A stretch of 64,000 bases of DNA from Acidobacteriota bacterium (GCA_021846275.1 JAJZBZ010000007.1:1-64000); one strand, 5' to 3'. Shown: positions 16,715 to 26,762, counted from the first letter of the stretch. Notes: generated by a model from the letters alone, not told the origin. Numbers and translations: made by a program.

Positions 16715-17905
16715 ATGGCACAGGGCAGACAGGGGATCGGTTTCGCCGCCGCCGAGCGTTTTGTGCGCGAGATGGACTCGGCAGCCGAGGCCATCGAGGC
16801 TGGCAAGCCGCTCAATCTGCGCGCAGGCTACGTCCTGGCCGGCGATGATATTTTTCTTCAGGACCGCTGCCGTCGCGCCGTCCTCCGCGCGCTCGTACCC
16901 AGCGAAATGCGTGAGTTCTGCTTCACCGAAATCGACCTCGGCTCGCAAACCATCTTTGAAGCGCTCGACCTGCTGCGCACGCCATCGCTCATGGCTCCGT
17001 TTCAGGTCGTCCTGGTCCGCAGCCTGCGTCAGCTCTACTCGCGCGGTGCAAAAAAAGAGGAGTTCGCCGAACTGGAGCGTTACGCCCGCTCGCCCAATCC
17101 CCAGGCGCTGCTCATTCTCGTCGCCGACCACTTCACCATCCCCGGCGATCCGCGCCGCATGGACATGGACGACAAAAACAAATTCGACCGCCTGCGCGAA
17201 ACCCTCGGCGACCACTACGCGATAGTGGAGCTGGCGCGTGTGGAGGAGATGGACGCCATGCGCTGGGTGACGGCGACTGCCGAGCGCGAGGGCGCGCGCA
17301 TGGAGCCGGATGCCGCCCGCGAACTGGTGGACGCGCTGGGCAACGACATGATGCTCGTCTCCACCGAACTGGAAAAGCTTCTCCTCTACACCTCAGGTCG
17401 CGGACGCATCACCCTCGGCGATGTGGAAACCATGGTCCTCAGCGCCCGCCAGCGATCCCTCTACGAGCTGACCGACGCCATCAGCGTCCATGACCGCGCC
17501 CGCGCGATTGGCGTGCTGCACGGGCTGCTGAACAGCACCGACGCCGGCGAAGACGCCGCCATCGGCCATCTGTACATGCTGGCGCGGACGTATCGCCAGA
17601 TGATGGTCATCCTCGAAAAAAACGTCCGCGACTCACGCGCCATCTGGCAGGCGCTCTGGCAGGGCTTCCGCATGCCGCCATTCGCCGCCGACGACCTCAT
17701 CCGCCAGGCGCGTCGTTTCCGCAGCCGCCGTGAACTCACGCGCGGCCTGCGGCTGATTGCCCAGGCCGATCTGGAACTGAGAAGCTCGCCGCCGGACAAG
17801 CGCCTGGTGCTGGAGCGGCTGGTTCACTCGCTGGCGACGGAGCCGCGCCACCCAGCCGCGCATCCGCTCTCGGCGCAGTTGGGCTTTGCCGCATTCGCGG
17901 AGTGA
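16715..17905 (+). CDS. holA: DNA polymerase III subunit delta (HolA)
   Basis: A 396-residue clamp-loader delta subunit. The N-terminal AAA+-like domain begins with LRAGYVLAGDDIFLQDRCRR and contains FEALDLLRTPSLMAPFQVVL; the central lid has ELVDALGNDMMLVSTELEKL; the C-terminal collar domain includes RSLYELTDAI and LARTYRQMMVI. As in other delta subunits there is no Walker A. HolA opens the sliding clamp in the replicative polymerase. It stands alone on the plus strand, divergent from the DUF255 gene across about 280 bp, with no lptE or leuS beside it. An N-terminal extension of about 25 residues precedes the conserved part. Confidence 0.9.
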   Translation: MAQGRQGIGFAAAERFVREMDSAAEAIEAGKPLNLRAGYVLAGDDIFLQDRCRRAVLRALVPSEMREFCFTEIDLGSQTIFEALDLLRTPSLMAPFQVVLVRSLRQLYSRGAKKEEFAELERYARSPNPQALLILVADHFTIPGDPRRMDMDDKNKFDRLRETLGDHYAIVELARVEEMDAMRWVTATAEREGARMEPDAARELVDALGNDMMLVSTELEKLLLYTSGRGRITLGDVETMVLSARQRSLYELTDAISVHDRARAIGVLHGLLNSTDAGEDAAIGHLYMLARTYRQMMVILEKNVRDSRAIWQALWQGFRMPPFAADDLIRQARRFRSRRELTRGLRLIAQADLELRSSPPDKRLVLERLVHSLATEPRHPAAHPLSAQLGFAAFAE

Positions 17906-17938
17906 TTTCTGAATGAAAACCAGCAGTGTCAGCCGCGC

Positions 17939-18337
17939 TCAGCGCACGCCGCGCCCGTGCAGCCACGGTCCATACTCACGATCCGCGCCCTCGGTATGGT
18001 TGTGGAACCACCCGCGCAGATTTTCCAGCCAGCTTGTCAGATACCCCGCCGCAGGACGCCGACCCTGCCACTCGTAGAGGCGCTCCAGGAGCGCGCGATG
18101 CTCCATCCGGTGCCCGGCCAGTTCGGGATAGCCGTGCTGCTCCATCAGCCGCTCTTCGCTGGCGAAATGCTGCTCGGCCAGGGTGACGAGCCGCCGCATG
18201 CAGGTGGTGATGGTTTGCTGCTCGGCTCCGTGGGCCAGCGCGGCCAGGACTTCGTTCAGCGCGTCCATGAGCGCGGCATGCTGGTCATCCATCGCTTCGA
18301 TGCCGACCGAACAGGTGTAACTCCACATCAGGGACAC
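17939..18337 (-). CDS. Bacteriohemerythrin
   Basis: A 132-residue four-helix hemerythrin. GTG at 18337 with GGAGG eight bases upstream is the best start; an ATG nine bases further in is possible. The iron-ligand pattern is visible: His in DDQHAALMDAL, His and Glu in HFASEERLMEQHGYPE, His residues in HRMEHRALL and the C-terminal FHNHTEGADREYGPWL with His and Asp. These bind a diiron centre that reversibly takes up O2. Single-domain bacterial members are soluble and may carry, store or sense oxygen. It is convergent with holA, with 33 bp between their ends. Confidence 0.9.
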   Translation of the reverse strand: MSLMWSYTCSVGIEAMDDQHAALMDALNEVLAALAHGAEQQTITTCMRRLVTLAEQHFASEERLMEQHGYPELAGHRMEHRALLERLYEWQGRRPAAGYLTSWLENLRGWFHNHTEGADREYGPWLHGRGVR

Positions 18338-18650
18338 GCAACCAACCTCCGGGGCACGCGGCGCAAACCGCTGGAATCCGCAACAAGCCTCTGGCACAGC
18401 GTCGCCCAGGGGGTGGACGGACGGTGCTTGCAAGCCTTATCGGCAAAAGGATTTTCTTCCGCAAGTTTTTATATCAAACCGAGCGTGGGTGAGTTTCCCA
18501 CAGGGAGAATTGCGCGGCGAGTTGCGGCACAAGTCAGTCTGATGAGATTCCACGTTCCGGATGCTCTCCAGAGTCCGCGTGCAGAAACGCTTGACTTAAC
18601 TTGCACTTCGTTCCTTACTTGTACCGAAATTGATCCGAAGGAGTAAGAGT

Positions 18651-18962
18651 ATGACTGAATTTTCCGTCACGTACAGTCTGGATGGCGGCAGTTTCACCGT
18701 CACCGCGATCCGCTCCGAACAGTGGATTGACCTCGAGATCGAGATTCCAAGCGGGGAGAGGATTCCTGCGCGGTATTATCTCGCGACCGGGAAGTTGGAG
18801 TCGCGTTTTGTGCGCGGTGACATAAATGCGGGCTTGATTGCCGGCGACATACGGATGGTCCAAAGCATTCCGGAACAGCTCGACGAAAATGTCCAGGAGG
18901 TCGCCCTGCGCGCGATACATGAGTTCAACGGAGAAATGGGGGAGATGGAGCAAAAGCTTTGA
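18651..18962 (+). CDS. Hypothetical protein, 103 residues
   Basis: ATG 18651 follows GAAGGAG by seven bases. The product is acidic, without signal peptide or membrane helix. It begins with short alternating strands (FSVTYSLDGGSFTVTAIRSE) and ends with a helix rich in Glu and Met (FNGEMGEMEQKL). I do not recognise it. About 210 bp of non-coding DNA precede it, with a TTGACT that may be a -35 element some 60 bp upstream. The gene is lower in GC and different in codon use from its neighbours, which may indicate recent acquisition. Confidence 0.6.
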   Translation: MTEFSVTYSLDGGSFTVTAIRSEQWIDLEIEIPSGERIPARYYLATGKLESRFVRGDINAGLIAGDIRMVQSIPEQLDENVQEVALRAIHEFNGEMGEMEQKL

Positions 18963-19042
18963 CCTGATGTTGAATGTCCAGGACATCGTATGCGCTTTGA
19001 AGACGTGCAAGTGAACGCGATAGTTTGATTGGCTAATGCGGC

Positions 19043-20005
19043 CTACTCCAGCACAACCTCTGGCGTTGGCGTGTGCCCCAGCGTCGTCAGCGTGATTGCG
19101 GCAGCCAGAATGAGCGCGCCGCCCAGCCAGGCGAGCGGTCCCAGCCTGTCACCCAGCAGGCGCACACCCAGATACGACCCCAGCGCGGGTTCGATATTCA
19201 GAAACACTCCGGCGCGCGAGGCGGGAACGTGGTGAATCCCCCAGTTCCACAGAAACGTCGTCGTCGCCGTGCACAGCAGTCCGCTCGCCGCCAGCGCCAG
19301 CCACGCCGTCAGGCTTACGTCCCTCACCGGCGGCGGTCCGTCCACGGCGAACACCCACGCCGCCAGCATTGCCGTGCCCGCCAGAATGCTCCACGCGCTC
19401 ACGGCCAGCGGGCTATGCACGTCCATCAGGCGCTTGTTCATGAGCACCCACCCGAGGGCGATGGCCAGCGACAGCACCACGAGCAGATCGCCGGTGAGCG
19501 TCGGTCGCGTGCCGGAGGCTGAGGCCGGATGTCCGCCCAGCACGATGCAGCCGACGCCGACTGTCGAGGCGACGAGCGCGACCCATCCCAGCCCATCCAG
19601 CCGTTCGCCGAGGAAGATGGCGGCGGCGACGGCAAGAAGCACTGGCATCGTGCCCACCATCAGCGCCGCATGGCTCACCGTTGTCCGCGCCAGGCCGTGA
19701 AACTGAAGCAGAAACTGAATCGGAATCCCCAGCATCGCCGAGACCAGCAGAATGCGCATCTCTGCCCGCTGCCAGCGTCTTCCGCCGCCGCGCTGCAACA
19801 GCACCGCGGGCAGCATGCCCACGCAGGCAAACAGGAAGCGGTAGAGCACCATGTGGGCCACGCTCATCTCGCGCAGCGCAATTTTGCCAAAATAAAATCC
19901 CGTCCCCCACAGGCATCCCGCTGCGGCGCAGGCTCCGTAGCCGAGCCAGCGCACACGCGCAGCCGAATCATCTCTGCCCGCGTTTTGATTCTGCGCCTCC
20001 GGCAT
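19043..20005 (-). CDS. EamA-family drug/metabolite transporter
   Basis: A 320-residue inner-membrane protein with ten predicted helices in two EamA repeats. The first repeat holds AAGCLWGTGFYFGKIALREM and MLYRFLF-like text; each repeat ends with the typical PxxxxxxxxxxLGExL pattern (TMPVLLAVAAAIFLGERLDG; IEPALGSYLGVRLLGDRLG). Such transporters export amino acids, nucleobases or toxic metabolites; the substrate is not deducible. ATG 20005 (MPEAQNQ) is chosen; an upstream in-frame extension would be long and unlike a membrane protein. The gene is divergent from the exported hypothetical at 20179. Confidence 0.85.
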   Translation of the reverse strand: MPEAQNQNAGRDDSAARVRWLGYGACAAAGCLWGTGFYFGKIALREMSVAHMVLYRFLFACVGMLPAVLLQRGGGRRWQRAEMRILLVSAMLGIPIQFLLQFHGLARTTVSHAALMVGTMPVLLAVAAAIFLGERLDGLGWVALVASTVGVGCIVLGGHPASASGTRPTLTGDLLVVLSLAIALGWVLMNKRLMDVHSPLAVSAWSILAGTAMLAAWVFAVDGPPPVRDVSLTAWLALAASGLLCTATTTFLWNWGIHHVPASRAGVFLNIEPALGSYLGVRLLGDRLGPLAWLGGALILAAAITLTTLGHTPTPEVVLE

Positions 20006-20178
20006 CGTCCCTGCGTCTTTCTCTGGATCGTCTCTCACAGTTCTATCATCGCCTCCCGACTCCGGCGCGCCGCGTGGCCGACGCGCGTGATTTCTGTTCG
20101 CGGAAACGGAAATCGCGCGGCGCAAGGACGAAACCGTCTCCGCAAAAGTCAGCGGAATCGGAGACAATACAAACGAGT

Positions 20179-21654
20179 ATGCGGGACATCCGGCGCATCC
20201 TGGCCTCTTCGCTGCTGGCGCTCGCCATTTCCGGCGTTCCGGCCCTCAGCGCGCCTGCGCTCGTTCCGTCCCTGTCCGCACCCGGCTCCGGCGTGCCTGA
20301 ATCTGGCGCGTCCGCCCAGCAGACCGACCCACTCACCCCGCAACAGAATCCACTCGATCCGCAGCCGGATCAGGCGCCCGGCCAGTCGCAGCCGATCACC
20401 AGCCAATCCAGCAAACACAAAAAAAAGCGCGACAAAAAGAAAAAACAGCAGGCACAGGATCGCGGCCTTCTGCTCGCAGGTCACAGCATTCCCGTCGCGC
20501 CGCTCGGCTTCGCCGCGCCCGCCGCCCACTATCTCACGCAACAGATCACCGAAGCCTCGCTCGACTTCCTCGACTCCGACCACCTGCTCTTCACCTTTCG
20601 CGTTCCCGGCCTCATCGCGCGCCCGGTCTCCGGTGACGCGCCGCCGCCCTACGTGCGCCAGATCCGCGCCGTCGTTCTGCAAATCTCGACTGGGCAGACC
20701 GTGGCCGAAGACCTGTGGACGCTGCACGACACCGACCGCTACGTCTGGGCGCTCAACGATGGCCGCTTCCTGCTGCGTGATGGCAACCTCCTGCGCATCG
20801 GCGACGCCTCGCTGCGCATGCGGCCCTACCTGCGATTTCCCGGACCTGTGGAGATGATCGAAACCGACCCGCTCGATCACTACCTCGTCGCCGACACCGA
20901 GGAGCCATCCTCGCAGCAGGCCGTGAAGCGTCCCAGCCTGCTCAGCTCGACGGGATCGGTCAGCGAGCCGCCGCCACTCGATCACCTGATCCGCATCCTC
21001 AACATCGCCACTCGCCGCGTCATGCTCATCAGCCACACCAACGGGCCGATCCACCTGCCCATCAGCGAAAACGGCTTCTACCAGTTGCAGCGCGGCGACG
21101 GCCTGAACTGGATCGTCAGCTACGACGACCTTGCCGGTCACAGCGACATCTACTGGCGCATCGACTCGGTCTGCCTGCCGCCGCTCGATCCCGTCGCGCC
21201 CGGCTTCCTGCTCGCCACGCCCTGCGGCGACGACGGCTCGCGCGCCATCGTCATGCTCTCCCGCGACACCAAATCCGTGCTCTGGCACAAGCTGGAGCCA
21301 GCCACCAGTGTCTGGCCCGTGCTCTCGTTCGCCTCTGACGGCCTGCGCTTTGCCCGTACGACGCTCGAACTCAGCGAGCCAATTGCCGCCGGAAACCCCA
21401 TCGACCCCTCCGAGATTCGCAGCCAGAAAGTTGAGGTCTACAACACCGCCGACGGAGTGCTGGAGTTTGTCGTCGATGCCGACCCCATCCTCGACGCCGG
21501 CGGCAACGTCGCGCTTTCGCCCGGCGGTCGCCGCATCGCCGTGCTGCGCCAGGGCGCGATTCAGATCTTCGACCTGCCGCCCGCCACGCCGCTGCCGTCC
21601 CAGCCGCAGAAGCCAGCCCAGCAGCCCCAAACCGGAACCGCGACCACCCACTGA
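20179..21654 (+). CDS. Exported hypothetical protein, possible beta-propeller
   Basis: A 491-residue protein with a signal peptide (MRDIRRILASSLLALAISG, cleavage near Ala-Leu-Ser-Ala). A low-complexity Pro/Gln region and a Lys-rich stretch (KHKKKRDKKKKQ) at about 75-90 precede a long all-beta region. Repeating strand patterns such as LDFLDSDHLLFTF, WALNDGRFLLRDGN, SDIYWRID and VALSPGGRRIAVLRQGAIQI resemble blades of a WD40/PD40-like propeller. No catalytic motif is visible. The tail is Pro/Gln-rich. It precedes the phosphatase gene by 85 bp on the same strand. Function unknown. Confidence 0.75.
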   Translation: MRDIRRILASSLLALAISGVPALSAPALVPSLSAPGSGVPESGASAQQTDPLTPQQNPLDPQPDQAPGQSQPITSQSSKHKKKRDKKKKQQAQDRGLLLAGHSIPVAPLGFAAPAAHYLTQQITEASLDFLDSDHLLFTFRVPGLIARPVSGDAPPPYVRQIRAVVLQISTGQTVAEDLWTLHDTDRYVWALNDGRFLLRDGNLLRIGDASLRMRPYLRFPGPVEMIETDPLDHYLVADTEEPSSQQAVKRPSLLSSTGSVSEPPPLDHLIRILNIATRRVMLISHTNGPIHLPISENGFYQLQRGDGLNWIVSYDDLAGHSDIYWRIDSVCLPPLDPVAPGFLLATPCGDDGSRAIVMLSRDTKSVLWHKLEPATSVWPVLSFASDGLRFARTTLELSEPIAAGNPIDPSEIRSQKVEVYNTADGVLEFVVDADPILDAGGNVALSPGGRRIAVLRQGAIQIFDLPPATPLPSQPQKPAQQPQTGTATTH

Positions 21655-21739
21655 TCGCTTCCGACTTCTGTTTTTCTCCCCGTCCCGCCTCAGCGCGCGT
21701 CCACGCGGATGTACACTGCTGAGTGGGTTATTTCGCACC

Positions 21740-22498
21740 GTGTCCAGCCTCACCCTCCAATACTCCGCCGCAGCACTGACGCACCGTGGCCGTCGCCGCG
21801 CCTCGAACGAGGACGCCTTCGGCTACTCGGTCGAGGACGGCATCTACGTCGTCTGCGACGGCATGGGCGGCGCTGCCGGCGGCGAGGTGGCCAGCACGCT
21901 CGCCGTCGAACAGGTGCTGCGCCAACTGGCCGAGTTCCGCGAATCGCAGACTCGGCCTCAGCCCGGCTCAGTCCCCAACCTCGTCGCCGAAGCCATCGCC
22001 GAGGCCAACACCGCCATCCACAGCCGCGCCCAGCGCAGCCTGCGCCTCAGCGGCATGGGCACCACGCTTGTCGCCCTCGTCGCCGACGGCCCGCGCCTGC
22101 TCGTCGTCAACATTGGCGACAGCCGCTGCTATCGGCTGCGCCATCGCGCCCTGCGCGTCTGCACCGAGGACCACTCCCTCATCGAAGAGCAGGTCCGCAT
22201 GGGCCGCATGACCCGCGACGAGGCCGCGCGCTCGCCGCTGCGACACATCATCACCCGCGCTCTCGGCACCCAGAGCCACGTCACGCCGGATGTCTTTGCG
22301 CTCGACCCGGAGCCGGGCGATGTCTACCTGCTCTGCTCCGACGGTCTCACGCGCGAACTCAGCGACGCCCGCATCGAGGAGATTCTCTGCTCCTCCGGCT
22401 CGCTCGATGATCGCTGCGCCGCGCTCGTCGAAGCCGCCAACCGCGCCGGCGGCCAGGACAATATCACTTGCCTGCTGCTCGCAGTCGCCGAAGCCTGA
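21740..22498 (+). CDS. PP2C-type serine/threonine protein phosphatase
   Basis: A 252-residue PPM phosphatase beginning at GTG 21740. All metal-site motifs are present: RRRASNEDAFGY, CDGMGGAAGGE, GMGTTLVAL, NIGDSRCYRL, EDHSLIEEQVRMG, LLCSDGLTREL and GGQDNITCLLL. These bind two Mn/Mg ions for dephosphorylation of phospho-Ser/Thr proteins. In many bacteria the cognate Hanks-type kinase is adjacent, but no kinase gene is visible nearby. The protein is soluble and presumably cytoplasmic. It could counteract kinases encoded elsewhere. Confidence 0.92.
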   Translation: MSSLTLQYSAAALTHRGRRRASNEDAFGYSVEDGIYVVCDGMGGAAGGEVASTLAVEQVLRQLAEFRESQTRPQPGSVPNLVAEAIAEANTAIHSRAQRSLRLSGMGTTLVALVADGPRLLVVNIGDSRCYRLRHRALRVCTEDHSLIEEQVRMGRMTRDEAARSPLRHIITRALGTQSHVTPDVFALDPEPGDVYLLCSDGLTRELSDARIEEILCSSGSLDDRCAALVEAANRAGGQDNITCLLLAVAEA

Positions 22499-22616
22499 CC
22501 ACATCCGGCCTCCTGCCGCTGCTCCTGACAGCCCCGCTGGCCGATTGATACGATGAGTGTCTGATCGCCCAGGCGAGCGGTCAGCCAATCCTCATCCAGT
22601 TTCGGAGCAAGCCAAA

Positions 22617-23510
22617 ATGGACGCAGCCCACCAGCCAGCAATCAACCCCAGCCCTGCCCATCCCATCGGCGTTCTCGGCTCCGGCACCATGGGCAGCGGC
22701 ATCGCCCACGTCTTCGCCCGCTCCGGCTTCTCGGTGCTGCTCTGCGACCTCGCCGAGGCGCAACTGGACCGCGCGCGCCAGTCCATCACGGCGAATCTGG
22801 CCCGCGAGGTGAAGAAGGCGAAGCTCACCGAAGCAGAAGCCGCGGCTGCGCTTGCCAGAATCACCTTCTCCACCGACCGCTCACCGCTCCAGGCGTCGCC
22901 ACTGGCCGTCGAAGCGGCCACGGAGCGCTTCGAACTGAAGCGCGAAATCTTCGCGGCGCTGGACGATCTGCTTCCCGCCGAGGCCATTCTGGCCACGAAT
23001 ACTTCGTCGATTTCGATTACGCGCCTGGCCGCCGTCACCCGTCGCCCGGACCGCGTGATCGGCATGCACTTTTTCAACCCCGTTCCGGTGATGGCGCTGG
23101 TCGAGATTATTCGCGGCCTGCAAACCTCTGCGTCCACCTTTGCCGCCATCGAACAGCTTTCCCGCGCTCTCGGCAAGCAGCCCATCGCCGTCAACGACGC
23201 GCCCGGCTTCGTCTCCAACCGCGTCCTCATGCCGCTGATCAACGAGGCCGCCTACGCGGTCATGGAAGGCGTGGCCACCGCCGAGGCCGTCGATCAGGTC
23301 TTCCAGCTTGGCATGGCCCACCCGATGGGTCCGCTCACTCTCGCCGACTTCATCGGCCTCGATGTCTGCGTCGATATTCTGCGCGTGCTCCACGAGGGCC
23401 ACGGCGACCCGAAATTTCGTCCCTGTCCGCTGATGGTCCGCATGGTCCAGGCAGGATGGCTTGGCCGCAAATCCGGTCGCGGCTTCTACGAGTATCCGGC
23501 GCAAAAATGA
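22617..23510 (+). CDS. 3-hydroxyacyl-CoA dehydrogenase (3-hydroxybutyryl-CoA type)
   Basis: A 297-residue NAD-dependent dehydrogenase. The Rossmann start is GVLGSGTMGSGIAHVFARSG; later NTSSISITRLA and IGMHFFNPVPVMALVEII supply the catalytic Ser-His-Glu set; NDAPGFVSNRVLMPLINEAA opens the C-terminal dimerisation domain, and GRKSGRGFYEY ends it. This is the single-function Hbd/PaaH size (about 290 residues), not the fused FadB. It oxidises or forms 3-hydroxyacyl-CoA in fatty acid or aromatic-acid degradation. No thiolase or enoyl-CoA hydratase is adjacent, so the pathway is not fixed by context. Confidence 0.92.
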   Translation: MDAAHQPAINPSPAHPIGVLGSGTMGSGIAHVFARSGFSVLLCDLAEAQLDRARQSITANLAREVKKAKLTEAEAAAALARITFSTDRSPLQASPLAVEAATERFELKREIFAALDDLLPAEAILATNTSSISITRLAAVTRRPDRVIGMHFFNPVPVMALVEIIRGLQTSASTFAAIEQLSRALGKQPIAVNDAPGFVSNRVLMPLINEAAYAVMEGVATAEAVDQVFQLGMAHPMGPLTLADFIGLDVCVDILRVLHEGHGDPKFRPCPLMVRMVQAGWLGRKSGRGFYEYPAQK

Positions 23511-23588
23511 CCACCGGATTGACGATTCCCGCTCAATATCTGGTCTTCCACAGCCTTGCCTGACTCGACGCGGGCTATGCTTGAAAGC

Positions 23589-24620
23589 ATGGTGCAGTTC
23601 ACCGTTCTCGCGTCGGGATCCAAAGGCAACAGCGCCGTCCTGGCCGCCGGTTCCACGCGCCTGCTGCTGGACGCCGGACTCAGCGCACGGGAACTCTGCC
23701 GCCGCATGTTGACAGAGGGGATCGACCCCGCCACGCTCGACGCCATTCTCGTCACCCACGAACACTCCGACCACGTTCGCGGCCTCGGCGCGCTCGCTCG
23801 TCGACTCGGGATTCCCGTCTACCTGACCGAAGGCACTCATCGCGAGTGGCAGCGCATCGTGAACCCGCCGCCGCGCCAGACCTACTCGCAGTGGATCGAG
23901 GCGATGCGCGCCCGACGCGCCGCCGCCAGCACCGAAGAGAGCACCCACGAAGCGGGCTGCGCGGAGGCCAACAGCGTGGCCACCCTCGCCGCCAGCGAAG
24001 CGATCGCCGAGGCCAACGCTGATGGCGGCGCCGAAGAAGCCGAATCCAACGAATCCGAACTCGGTTGCATCACCTCGGATTCCGACGCAGCCAGCGCAAC
24101 CGTCGACCCCGCGCGCCTGCCCGAGGTCCATTACCTTCGACCCGGCGAGCCGATCACCCTCGGCGACTTCGAGGTTCATCCCTTCACCATCCCTCACGAC
24201 GCCGTCGACCCGGTCGCCTACGTCTTCCGCGCCGAGGGCCTCCGCATCGCCGTCGCCACGGACCTTGGCTACATCCCGCCCAACGTCGCCGCGCAGCTTC
24301 AGAACTGCGACGCGCTGATGCTGGAGTCCAATCACGACCTCGACATGCTCCGCGACGGCCCCTATCCGTGGTCCGTCAAGCAGCGCGTACTCTCCCGCGT
24401 CGGCCATCTCTCGAACGACACCGCCTCGGAGTTTCTGGAGCAGTCCTGGGACGGTCGCGCCGCCTGCGTCGTCCTTGCTCACCTGTCGGAGAGCAACAAC
24501 CTGCCCGAACTCGCCCGCGTCGCCGCCGAGCGCGCACTGGCCAGCCACACTGCCAATCTCTTCGCGCGAAAACTGCTCCTCGCCAGCCAGCACGAGCCAC
24601 TGGAAACCCTCCGCTTCTAA
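23589..24620 (+). CDS. Metallo-beta-lactamase-fold hydrolase (YycJ/WalJ-like) with insertion
   Basis: A 343-residue MBL-fold protein. It opens FTVLASGSKGNSAVLAAGST and contains the zinc motif THEHSDH (56-62); further metal ligands follow in IPHDAVDPVAY, VATDLGYIP and the C-terminal VLAHLSESNN. This matches the YycJ group, proposed 5'-3' exonucleases linked to cell-wall and DNA repair processes. Family members are about 260 residues; the extra length is an Ala/Glu/Ser-rich low-complexity stretch at about 105-170 between the core strands. Start is ATG 23589; an ATG 12 bases earlier is also in frame. The repeat arm begins about 80 bp after the stop. Confidence 0.88.
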   Translation: MVQFTVLASGSKGNSAVLAAGSTRLLLDAGLSARELCRRMLTEGIDPATLDAILVTHEHSDHVRGLGALARRLGIPVYLTEGTHREWQRIVNPPPRQTYSQWIEAMRARRAAASTEESTHEAGCAEANSVATLAASEAIAEANADGGAEEAESNESELGCITSDSDAASATVDPARLPEVHYLRPGEPITLGDFEVHPFTIPHDAVDPVAYVFRAEGLRIAVATDLGYIPPNVAAQLQNCDALMLESNHDLDMLRDGPYPWSVKQRVLSRVGHLSNDTASEFLEQSWDGRAACVVLAHLSESNNLPELARVAAERALASHTANLFARKLLLASQHEPLETLRF

Positions 24621-24699
24621 CCCTCGAAACCTCCAAATCCCCATCACTCGCCGCCATTCCTGCCGGTTTTGCATGTTGGCCGCTTCGTTTTCTTGCCGT

Positions 24700-25640
24700 C
24701 ATTCCCGCAGGGAATCAGCTTCTCAGCCGTCAGTCGTCAGCCGTCAGTCGTCAGCAAAGCCTTTGCCGTTGCTTTTGCCGTTGCCCTTGCCTTTGCTTTT
24801 CTTGTTGTCATTCCCGAAGGGAATCTGCTTCTGAGTCGTCAGTCGTCAGTCGTCAGCCGTCAGTCGTCAGCAAAGCCCCTGCCGTTGCTTTTGCTGTTGC
24901 CGTTGCTCTTGCTTTTGCCGTTGCTCTTGCTGTTGTATTTTTGTTGTCATTCCCGAAGGGAATCTGCTTCTGTTTTTGTTCTTGCTTTCCCGTCACCCTC
25001 CACCGCCCACCCCTGACGACTGACCCCTGACCCCTGACCACTCATCCCGTGGCATGCAATTATTCCCATCTGTGCCATACTGTCCTTCACTCACCCGGCG
25101 CAGTGCTCAGGGTGGACGCAAAGGATTACCAATCAGTAATCATTTCGCCAAAACTTCGTTGGCAAGAAAATAAATACCACCCCCCCTGGGGGGTAACCGG
25201 GTTAATAGTAAACCAGTAACCCGTCAAAAACCCTCTCAAACAATTGAATAATAGGCTGTTAACTCAAAACCATCGACCCCGTCGCTTCACAAAAACCCAA
25301 ACGCCAGCCCGCAACCATCGGGAGCGGCAAGGCGCGTCCGCGCGTCCGCTGCATGCAATGCTCATTCCCAAAGGGAATCTGCTTCAGAGTCGTCAGTGGT
25401 CAGTCGTCAGTGGTCAGTCGTCAGTGGTCAGTAAAAACTTCGCTCTTGCCTTTGCTCCTGCTGTTGTTTTTGCCTTTGCTGTTGTTTTTGCTTTTTTGTT
25501 GTCATTCCCGAAGGGAATCTGCTTTTGCTTTTTGCTTCAGCCTCAGCAAGCGCCAGCCCGCGACCAACGGGAGCGGCCACAAATGGTGGTGGCGCGCAAA
25601 GCGCGCGTCCGCTGCATGCAATGCGCATGCAATGCTGGAA
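24700..25640. repeat. Mosaic intergenic repeat, arm A of a long inverted repeat
   Basis: Non-coding DNA built from modules: the hairpin motif ATTCCCGAAGGGAAT or a close variant at 24701, 24810, 24949, 25364 and 25504; tandem seven-base GTCAGYC arrays (about 24727-24755, 24835-24872, 25389-25435); six-base GCYNTT runs between them; a unique-looking palindrome-rich core at about 25060-25250; and GCATTGCATGC-like plus GCGCGCAAAGCGCGC elements near 25600-25640. From about 24770 it matches the reverse complement of about 34930-35890 module by module, with scattered differences and small indels. The arm ends 30 bp before pheS and may supply its promoter. Open frames inside it are by-products of the hexamer and heptamer repeats. 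Confidence 0.92.
25124..25204. other. Palindrome cluster in the core of repeat arm A
   Basis: Four short inverted repeats follow each other: GATTAC-6-GTAATC (25124-25141), GCCAA-7-TTGGC (25147-25163), a C7-T-G6 block inside TACCA...GGTA (25175-25195) and TAACCGGGTTA (25194-25204). The stretch is clearly less GC-rich than the surroundings apart from the C/G tract. All four recur in arm B near 35400-35480, where the homopolymer lengths differ by one. They could be protein-binding sites or RNA hairpins; neither is shown. Confidence 0.6.
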
Positions 25641-25670
25641 CGCCAGTGCGTTATTCTGAGACGTACACCG

Positions 25671-26758
<1,088 letters not shown>

Positions 26759-26762
<4 letters not shown>

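Noticed and set aside
24669-25030. Open frames giving repetitive peptides such as VVSRQSSVVS and FAVAFAVAL in the repeat arms.
   Set aside because: They are translations of the heptamer and hexamer arrays and occur in several frames of both strands; no start signals or conserved protein text.
24720-25440. A CRISPR array in the repeat arm.
   Set aside because: Repeat units are 6, 7 and 15 bases, tandem or irregular, with no 20-40 base spacers of unique sequence, and no cas gene is present.
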